DNA of 64,000 bases. Source: Enoplosus armatus. Its lineage: Eukaryota > Chordata > Actinopteri > Centrarchiformes > Enoplosidae. Position 1 is the stretch's first letter. Every line of letters begins with the position of its first letter. Of the stretch, positions 39,201 through 49,400 are shown piece by piece. The notes beneath the pieces are model-generated. The model saw only the letters and a list, made by a program, of their open reading frames with translations. It was not told where the DNA came from and did no database searches. A program made the translations under genes and the position numbers. The DNA lies in the NCBI RefSeq assembly GCF_043641665.1, contig NC_092193.1:2696001-2760000 (forward strand). The letters run 5' to 3'.

Positions 39201-40373
39201 TCCACCACTGGCATGCTCGCTGGAGTCAAGGTGAACACACACACATTATTAGCGAGTGTAGCTAATATCTGTGGTGATCCTCTGACAGGTCACAATACCC
39301 ACTTCTCACACCTCAGTCCCCTTTTTGTTTGTATTTTTCTGTTCTAATATTCTTCCTTTTTCGTTCGTATGACAGTCAAAGTGAACAGCAAGATAAAAAT
39401 GTTGTACAGTAGAATCTTTGACTCTTTCTGAATCTAGCGATCACATCCCTGAGATTGATATCACGTTCACGTCGTGTGGGAAAGACGACACCGGACGAGT
39501 CAAGACAGTTGGATGACTGCAGAGTTGGAAGTTACAAATAATGTGTGCATTCAATGTAGCACCATAATCCTTAAATGTGGCTTTTGACATGATGGACTTT
39601 GGCAGACATGAGGCGTCCATGTTTCTTCTGTATTATCCGGTCAGATACATCAGAGCTTTCAGTTGTGATACAACTCGGATGTTGACATGAATGCTATTTA
39701 CATGTCAAAAAACCTGGAAATGACAGTAGCTCAGATATGAATAGAATGGGCATAATGCTAACATAGCATGCTAATATTAGCATATAAAGGCCATTTGTTG
39801 CCCAGTAGTGAACTGATAACATGATAAACATGCTGACATTAATTATCTATCCTTTACGTTAGCATGTCGCATCTAATAGTTGTTACCCTGCAGGCTAACT
39901 TGCTAACTGAAATATTAGCACGCATTTTAGCATTAACATTTAGCTCAAAGAACTCTTTTGCCATTACTTGGTACCATCGTCAGGCAAAATCAGCACCGTT
40001 GTTAAAATGTTTTTTTTTTCATCCATCAGTGTTTATTTTTTTCACAGCGGCCCGCATGGCTGTAGACCTTTGGTGTTGTTTAGAAATGACACTGACTGGA
40101 TGGTGAGGGGACTGTAAGTGATATGTCATGACTTGATTAACGCTAGTTAAAGGTCAACATTTCGAAGCTAAAACACTGTAATTGTTGCCCAGGAGACGCA
40201 CCATCATGAGCGCTGACGTGTTTCTGTGTATATTCGGTAAAACACTTCATTCAACAACACATAAGATCTACTGTGCAGTCAGACTGTTGGAGTGAGTGAC
40301 ACTTTCTGATACCTGCTGCAGCAAAACAAACCTGCATCCTGTACTCAGTGTTTCTCTGCCACTATTCAGCTGG

Positions 40374-40419
<46 letters not shown>

Positions 40420-43400
40420 AACCCACCGAAGCAAACTTCTATTAAACAAGACCTTTTTGTGTTCAGTCTCTAATCCATCTGTGTTGGAAACGTTTGTTTC
40501 TCAACTGTGAGACGCTCACAGAGAGTCGAGAGAGAAGATTCATCTGTAATAAGAAATGAGTTTGTAGGCAAAGTTGTTGTTGTTAAGGAAAATACCGACA
40601 CTCTAAAGGTCCGTTAATCTCTTAAAACGATAAAAGCTAAAGATTGAGAGAATACCGACGTTTTCACAAAATACTAAAACCCAGACAGAAAGTGAACCTC
40701 AGCCATCACGGCTGTATTTTGCATTTTAAAATGAGTCCACTTAGTTTTCCTTTATTAGTTGGACCCAGATATAACAGATTAAACCAGATCAGGGTCCTGA
40801 TTCCACCCTTGTGTTAATGTTCTCTGTTATTAGTCTCACCTCTAGCGGCCTAAGATAAGAGTGCACATTAGAGAAGACTGAAGTTAATTGTAGATGAACT
40901 CTTTTCCAACAGAGAAGAGGCTTACAGAACCATTGATGTCAATATTTAGGAGTTAATAATGATTTTTTTAATTAACATGTAACATAAACATTTTTGTTAA
41001 GGACCCCTTGTTTTAGGACCTTTTATCAACTGTCAAATAAACTTGCAAACTCTGTCGTGGCAACACGTTCTAAATCCCTAACTGAAACTGTCATAGACCG
41101 ACACTGTTATATCCGGCATAAAATATTTATCTTGAAGTATTTTATCAAAGTTTTAGTAGTGGCTCAGTACCATGAGCTAACAGCAGGGTCAAAAACATAT
41201 TGTACACTAATAGTTTCAGACAGTTTCTGTTCAATAAGTTCACCCTCTTAGTTCTGGCTGGAGCTTGCATGTTCTCCTCGTGCCCGGTGGGTTTCCTCCC
41301 AGGGTGTACCCCGCCGCTGAGACCCCCTAAAGGTTAGCGGCTCATGGAGGGAATGGACGGAGTGCTTTTAAAAGCCGTAGCAGCAGGGTCCCTGTCAGGA
41401 ATGCAGCACAAGAAATGCTTTGAAACAACTTGATGTCCAGATCTGAGGTGAAGTAATCCGTGAGTCAGCTGACCTCCCTAGAAACCTCCCTTCTTAGATC
41501 TGATCTGATATATCTTTGTCAAACAAACAGCTGTGAAATGATTCTCCATTTCTGCTCGTTGCATCAAACTCAGAAAAGGAAAAGCAGCAGGAGGAAACAA
41601 TGCCAGCATATTTTCTCACGCTGGTAAATTGCCCGTCTATTATGTTTAATCACCGGTCTTAATGAGCAAATCAGTCAATGCTGGTGTATGAACGCCGGTG
41701 CCAAAACACAATGAGAAAAACAAGGTGGTCAGTTCATGTGGCCACTGCTGCAGCCAGAGGCTCCTCACGTCTGAGGTTTTGTTATGCTAATCGGTGCTCT
41801 GAGGGCGTATTTGTAGTTAATTCATCATTTTTAGCTCCACCGGCGGCAGCAGGTCCTGAATTCATCCTTTAGATCTTCTTTGTGTGTGAGTCTGAGGAAA
41901 AAAACTAAACATTTTCTGTTTCTCATTTCTGCTTAAAAAAAGAAAAAGAAAGATCACAAATGTACACAGAGCAAATATCTCCGCTCAGTTTCTCTAGTAA
42001 CATGAAATTAATATTTGCTTCTGGTTGAATGCAAACAAATAGAACAGAAATATAGAACATGTGTTTAGCTGATGTGTCTTGTCTGCCGGTCAGATGTCTC
42101 ACACAGCCACCAGTGCCTTCTGCCGCTCCATCAAGCTGCAGTGTGAGCTTTACCCGTCCAGAGAGGTCGCCATCTGCCTGGACCCGTACTGCGGCCTGGG
42201 CTTCGTCCTCTGGTGCCTTTGCAGGTCAGACAAACACACGCATGAAAAAAAGGCACAAAAAAAGCACTATTTACTGTTAAATATCACTAATAAATATATA
42301 AAGATGCAGAAGAAGAGCGTCTTAACATCCTGTTTTAGCTTGAACGTTTGGGATCTCTTAATAAATGTAATGTAATCATCATCCGTTACTAGAAGACACG
42401 TTTACACTTGGTGTGTATGTGGTTTCTAGAATAAGAGAGTATGTCACGATAATTATGTACTGAACAACACAACCTCTCAGCTCTTCTCTCGTCTGGTTTC
42501 TCTCTGCAGTGTGTACTCAGGTCACCAGTCCATCCTGATCCCTCCGTCCGAGCTGGAGGTGAACCCGGCTCTCTGGCTGTCGGCCGTCAGTCAGTACAAA
42601 GTCCGAGACACGTTCTGCTCCTACAGCGTCATGGAGCTCTGCACCAAAGGCCTCGGCCTGCAGACCGACTCTCTGAAGGTAAAGGGGGCGTTGTACGCTT
42701 GACATTTTATGAGTTTAACAAACAAGAAACCCAGTGAGGCTCAGACACAATTCTACGACAACAACACAACAACTCCTCATTCTGCGTCCTCCTTGTCCCC
42801 TTCAGTCTCGAGGGCTGGACTTGTCTCGGGTGAGGACGTGTGTGGTTGTAGCGGAGGAGCGTCCCAGGACGGCCCTGACGCAGTCCTTCTCCAAACTCTT
42901 CAAGGACCTGGGACTCCACCCTCGAGCCGTCAGCACCTCCTTCGGCTGCCGGGTCAACCTGGCGATCTGCCTGCAGGTCAGTCGGACTCTCACCTCTTTT
43001 GTTTTGTCTCACCTGGTTGTCTCTGCTGCCATTTCCATTTTGAGACCGAAGGCGTTTCTTGATGGGACCTTGTGGCCGGATTTACTATTAAAATTGTGCA
43101 TTCACATTTGGCTGCTTTTGTTCTTTATGACAAGAGATACGTCAGCTGATGTTGACCAGAGCTGCTGTTTCTTTCATTTGTAGAAGTTAGCTTGAAGCTA
43201 TGTATTTTGCTAAATGTCTATTAGCCTCAAAGGTACATTAAAAAGCACATTAGCTCCTTCACATTGAGGTAAAAACAACAGAAACTCCACTCAACTGTAG
43301 ATGAGCTTCTGAGTTTGTGAGTTTTGTCAGTGCAGAGATTCAGTGTCCAGGTTATGTTTAGCTATGTACAAAGATTGGAGGTGGAACTGCTGGCTTAGCT

Positions 43401-46400
43401 GTCAAAAGTGAAAAATACACCTTCCTACAGCTCTGAAACTGTTGTATTTACATGTTGTATATTGTGTATTTAACCCCTCTTAAAGAAACAGGACAGCATG
43501 GAGCTATTTCAGTATTTGTACGATCATTAATCCCTTTGTAAGATCAATAATTCTAAAAAACAAACCCTAAATGTATGATTTTGACGTGTTGTTTCATAAC
43601 AGTGATAGTTTGCCATGAGATACAATAATTCTGAAGTCTTATGTAATGATTATTAAATTATTATTTGGTTTTCGGCAGCGTTGATGTAGCACCTCGGAGG
43701 TCCAGTTCTTCTCGTGGATTTAAACCTGACAGCTCTCGAAACTGAAACACCAGCTGATTATTGGATGCACTGGTAACTAGCTTGCTGGACAACAAGAAAC
43801 AAAATGTAAAAGGAGTTTTAGAGTTATTGGAAGGTGTCCATTTACTGTTCTAATGGAGGCTAGCAGTTTCCTCCCGCTTCCAGTCTTTGTGCTAAGCTAG
43901 GCTAAACATGTTCTGGACCAGGAGAACATGGAGCTGCATTTGTGTTTTTCACCTGAGAAAAAAACAGATGTAAGCACGTGATTGTCTTTGAGTCCAGGCA
44001 GGTAAACACTAGCACAGTATGCAGAGAATGGACACTTCTTGAAGGAAAGTCTCAGCTGATGAATTGGTGCTTTCAGGGACAGAAAGGCTGGACTGACAGG
44101 TAGAACCCTAAATGGTGCAGGTTAGCTCACCACTGCTGAAGTGGAGAAACCATGTAACTGCAATTCTGGTTGTATTGCTTCGTACTGCATTGAAGGTTTA
44201 CAGCGTTGTTAAACAGTTGAAGGATTTTCACAACTCCTGGGCGATTGGAACATGATGTCATCATCATGTCTGGCTTTGAAGTGTAAAAAATACAAATGTA
44301 CCTTTTGCAGATGCAGGCTTTTAAACTAGCACCAGTGAAGTTTGTGAGGAACTAGATTACATTTCTCTGTATGTCTCTCTGGTGCAGCGTCATCCTTCCA
44401 TTTCAAGCTGATCGTTGTTTTTACATTTCAGCTATGATTTGCAACCTTAAGTGGATGAAATTCATACACATAAGTGTCCCAGTTTCCCCCTTTTCTGTTC
44501 CTCAAACCCGAAGAACAGATTGGAGGAATAGAAGGACCTCCTGTGATCGGCTCTAGATGATTCAATTAAAGTTTTTTTCAAGTTTCTCTTAAATTAAAAC
44601 ATTGCTGACCATCTTGTAGATATTAATGGAAAGATATGAAGAAAATTCAAGCCTATATAAAGACTTTTTAAATATTATTGCAGATTTTTAACATAATCTG
44701 ATCAGCAGATTTCTAACTGCATGGCTCATAACTTGAATTAACAGAGTCAATATACACTAATATTACAACAAAGCCACTAATATTACACAGTATATTGAAC
44801 AACAACTCTGTGACCTAAATTAACAAAACTATTTGTAGCAGCTTTAAATGACTAAACTAACATTGGCTGAACGTTATTTTTCCGTCCTGACTGCTTGTTT
44901 TGTTTCTTTGAGTTTTCCATTTTGACATTTTTCTGCCTTCCCTCCTCTGTCCTTGTTTTAATCATAACTCCGCCCACATATCTCATACTTGGTTTTGTCT
45001 CCGCCCTCCCTCCTTACCTCCTCCTCCTCCTCCTCCTCCTCCTCCTCTGCCCCTCTTTGCTGCTGTAGCCTCACAGGCTGGGAAAGCTTGCCGACCAGGT
45101 AGGGAACCACCATCAACCCCCCCCCGCCCCGCCCCAAAACCACCACCACCTCCACCCCACTGCTTGTCAGCACATCACTCATCAGCTGGCTGTAGATTTT
45201 AAGGATTCCTCCACTGAAAATCTAGATTTTGAGTTTAAATACTCCCTGTAGGGTTGAAAAGTTTGTAGCTTGCTCCTTAGAGCCTGGTCACACCAGCATT
45301 TCAACGAAATTCTGGAATAATGAACAATGAATTTCAATGGATTCGCTGCACTGAGTGGATTTGAAGTATATCGGCACCATAAAGGGGAACTCCACTGATT
45401 TTACACGTCAGAGTCTGTTTGCAGGTGTTTTGGAGTTCTACTGCATATGTGAAAAAAAAAGTTGTTTAAAGCCTTTTGTGGCTCCAGGGGGCGCTGCACG
45501 AAACCTGACAAATGTCCTCAAGCGACGTCACTTGAGTCAGCGTCAGTTGAAGACTGCAGGTTTGAAAACGAAAAGCATCTGCTGGTGTGGAGTTAGAGAG
45601 AAGTGAGCTCAGCAGACCTCTGCAGCTCGAGGCTACATTAACACACTGCAACCTCCGAACAAACTGTCCGTGGTCGAGTTGCATTGTGGGTAATGTAGTC
45701 ACCAGGGTTAGTAAAGAAGCGGTTGCCTCTGGTATTATTAAACTGTCCATCGTGAGTCCAACGACATTATAGGAGTGCGATGCTAAATCAGTAGTTAGCG
45801 GTGCTGACCTTCGAGGAAACTGAGCTAAAGAGTGCAGAAATTGAGGAAGCCGGGCACTTACAATAGATTCCAATGGTGACACAGAAAATGAGTTAAAAGA
45901 TTTCAAAAAAAGTCCACAGAAACTTCTCAAACCACTTCTCCACCATTGGTCCAAACAGTTTTCACTTTCATAAATCGCTAAATATTCTTCTTCTGGTGGA
46001 GTTTCAAAGTTCGAGAAGTCGTCTTTTTAGCTGCCTTGTGGAGATGATGCTATCTGCCGTTTTGTGCTCTGGGCGTGGGCTTCCGACTCCCAGCATGCCG
46101 CTGTGTGTCCGGTGGTGGGCTCTGTGTACAGTTTCCCTCTGCAAAGGTTTTTATCCTGAGAGAGAAAAGGGGATGGAGGGACGGTGGAGGAAGAGAGAGG
46201 TCGGAAGGGGGGTCTCTATCTCTTTCTTTTTCTCTGTTTTGATTTTCTTCAGAAGTTTCTCTCACATGTAGTCGTACAGCAGTCAACGCAGAGATTCAGC
46301 AGATCTGTAGATGTGTATATATTCTTTCAGGGCAGACTGGCTAAAAACCAGGATATGATCTCTAAACTACGTCATCATCACCCCTTTCTTCCATCTTTCG

Positions 46401-49400
46401 TTTCCCCTGGCTTGGCATCACTTTCACCTCTTTTCTTTCCTCTAAAAGATCTTTATTGTGACTTTTTTGTTTGCATGTTGAATCTAATTTTAGAAAGATT
46501 ATTGGCGTGCTTATTTTTTAAATGTTGGGATATTTTTGTTTTAATCTGCGTTGTGTTTTCCCTCTAAAATCATCCCACTGCTGTCGCTGTCCTCCCCACC
46601 ATTCAGTAAATGTTGTAGAGGTTTTTTTTGGGATTTCCATGTTGGCTCTCAAACCCAAAGCTTTTCCCTCTGCTGTGAAGGGGAAGCTTGTCTCTGTGAG
46701 CACTAATGCACGAGCAGTAGCATCCACAGCCTGGTAGGAGCAGAAGCAGTAGTTGTAGTAGTAGAAGAAGTTGTTGTTGTGCAGTTGTACAGAAGCACAT
46801 TGTGTGACCCGACAGTGTTAACTGTTGTTGTCGGTGTTTCTCAGGGCACCTCAGGACCCGACCCCACAACTGTGTATGTTGATATGAGAGCGCTACGGCA
46901 CGACAGGTGAGTTAAACAAACCACACATCTGAATGTTAAGTTAACTTCTTCGCTGTTTTGTAGCTGAGAAATCTTAACGTGAGGTTTTTCCAGGTGGAAC
47001 AAGTCAAAACAAAGACAAGTCAGTCATCACATAATTGATTCTTAGTCTCTTTGCGATGATAAATCAAGATGTCCTGCCCTTAACATTACAACATTTACAG
47101 GAAACGTCAAACATCGTCTTCATCGTTACTCGTCGCCTGAGGTTTGGTGGTTGTTGGTGGCAGGTCTGTTGGTGCGTCACGTTGACACTACTATTGGATG
47201 GATTTTCTTTAAATTGCGTACATACATTCATGATGATTCCTGATGACGTTGGTAATCCCTTGACGTTTCATCTAGCGCCACCAACAGGTCCAACTTACCA
47301 CCAGTCCATCGTTTCACTTCATCACAGAAAACATCTGAACCTAAAGACCAAGTTAGCGTCAGCCACAGCTACACTTTGAGATTAATGCTAACTGTAACAT
47401 AGCATGTTAACTCGCCAATGTTTATGTAATACATGCTAACGTTAGCTAACATGCTAAAAGTTACATAATAAATGTTAGTTTATGGGTGTTAGCATAGTAA
47501 TGTCAGCATGCTAACATTCAGTAGCTATCGACACTTACGTTAACATGTTAATTGCAAGCATGTTAACTCGCTAATGTTTATGTAATACATGCTAATGTGA
47601 ACTAACATGCTATAATTTACAGGATAAATGTTAGTTTATGGGTGTTAGCAAAGTAATGGCAGCATGCTAACATTCAGTAGCTATTGACATTTATGTTAAC
47701 ATGTTAATTGCAAACATGTTAACTCGCTAATGTTTATGTAATACATGCTAATGTGAGCTAACATGCTATAATTTACAGGATAAATGTTAGTTTATGGGTG
47801 TTAACATGTTAATTACAAGCATGCTAACATGCTAATGTTAAGTGTATTATTTGTAGTTTTCAGACCAAAACATGGAGACCCACTGCGGTTTCTGTAGTGG
47901 ACGGAGGTTGTGCTGGACTCTGCTGGACAGAGTTTATTGTGGGACTACTTTCAGTCCTTCACCTGCTTGCGTCAATGTCTGAAGAAGAGATGCTTAATTT
48001 TACGCTCTGTAATTTCCTAATGATTCCCTTGGAAGTTTCCTGGAAATGCAATTTGCAATTTGATACTAATAATTTTAGGAAAAAAGTTATTAGTTTTATA
48101 CTTTTAATCCTTTAAAAATAAGCTCTGTTTAAACCCAACTGAGAATCCATCATAGTTCAGTTATTATTGGACAGTTTTACTCTCCATGTGTGGCGAGTTA
48201 TATACTTGCCTGTTTCGCGTGTTCGCATGCTCGGGTAAGCTCAATAATAACATATCCTCTTGTATTTTCTCGTGTGACTTTCCTCCCACAGTGAATCTGT
48301 TTTCCACTCAGACATTAAATGTTGTGTTTGGTCCTGTGGGATCTCGGGCCTGTTGCAGCCTCTACTGGGCAGCTTCGGTGTGAACGTGGTGAAGTTTGTG
48401 AATGAGAACATGCAGCTCAGCAAACACTCGCAGAATAAATAAAGTGCTCGGTGAAGATCCTTATTCTAATGGCCGACTCGCTCTACAGCCGAGCGCCATC
48501 GCAAACTTATAATGAATATAATGAGAAGCTGGAAGTTTCAATATGACACTTTCAGGCACATCACTGTCACCCTCACAGCCGCTCCATTTCCTCTAAAACG
48601 CTTCCAGTCTGAGAAAGATGCACGTAAAAACCCATCAAACTCAGTCTGAGTCACATTCCATGCTGGGTGACTCCGTAAATAGCAGCTCGGGAGTCTCCAG
48701 AGTGTCTTTTGCCAGGGTTTTGGCTTCCAGGGGAGAAGTCTGACTTTATGAACCAGCCGCAGGTTTGAAAATGGCCGCGAGGGCTCAACATTAGTGTCAG
48801 ATTTCTTAAGGTTTCATGTCAGTTGTTTCCAGGCAATAGAGATGGACAAGCACTCAAGCAAGACTTAAATTCATTCAGATGCCTCCCGACGAGGCGTTCC
48901 AGTGGGATTAAAGGAACAATACTGAGACCACTTCAGCTCAGCTAGACACCAGCTCTCAGCTGAAACTGTCAGGAGCTGTTAACAAACGTTTCCCAGTTAG
49001 TCCCGTTCTGTGATCCAGCGGGTCATTGTGGCCGTCAGCCTGCGGCCGCTCTGCTGCACGTGAAGCTGCGAGGCCGTCCGGTCCTGCTGTGTGTAAATAT
49101 AACTGCCAGCGTGCACGATGACATGTAATCACTGTGGATTTAAGCAGACGCTCCGTTTCTTGTTTATGATCTGACCGACTAATCTATTTTCAGCTGCTAG
49201 GATGAAAGTGTAATTATTGTTTTTGTCCAACATCTTTTATTTCATCTCAAATGACGTATTTTCAGATGAACTCTCGATATCATTCTCATGGTGTCGTATG
49301 GCGCTCAATATGGAACCCAAGTCTTTGTTTAATTATCTGATATTCTATATTTGTCATGTCCTTTTATAACCACAGAGATAAAAAAAAAAAAAATGCAAAG

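Larger units (their letters stand above)
39231..42093 (+). other. dip2c intron 23
   Basis: It contains a GCTAA-rich dispersed repeat (about 39740-39960), a (GT)19 run (40379-40416) and a SINE-like fragment (41252-41365). The rest is plain intron. Confidence 0.7.
42977..45068 (+). other. dip2c intron before the microexon
   Basis: It carries an inverted copy of the repeat seen in intron 18 (about 43855-43950). The 3' end is the (CCT)n and CU-rich tract serving the microexon. Confidence 0.65.

Noticed and set aside
45466..45954. A 162-codon minus-strand frame
   Set aside because: It lies wholly in a dispersed non-coding repeat and shows no protein family features.
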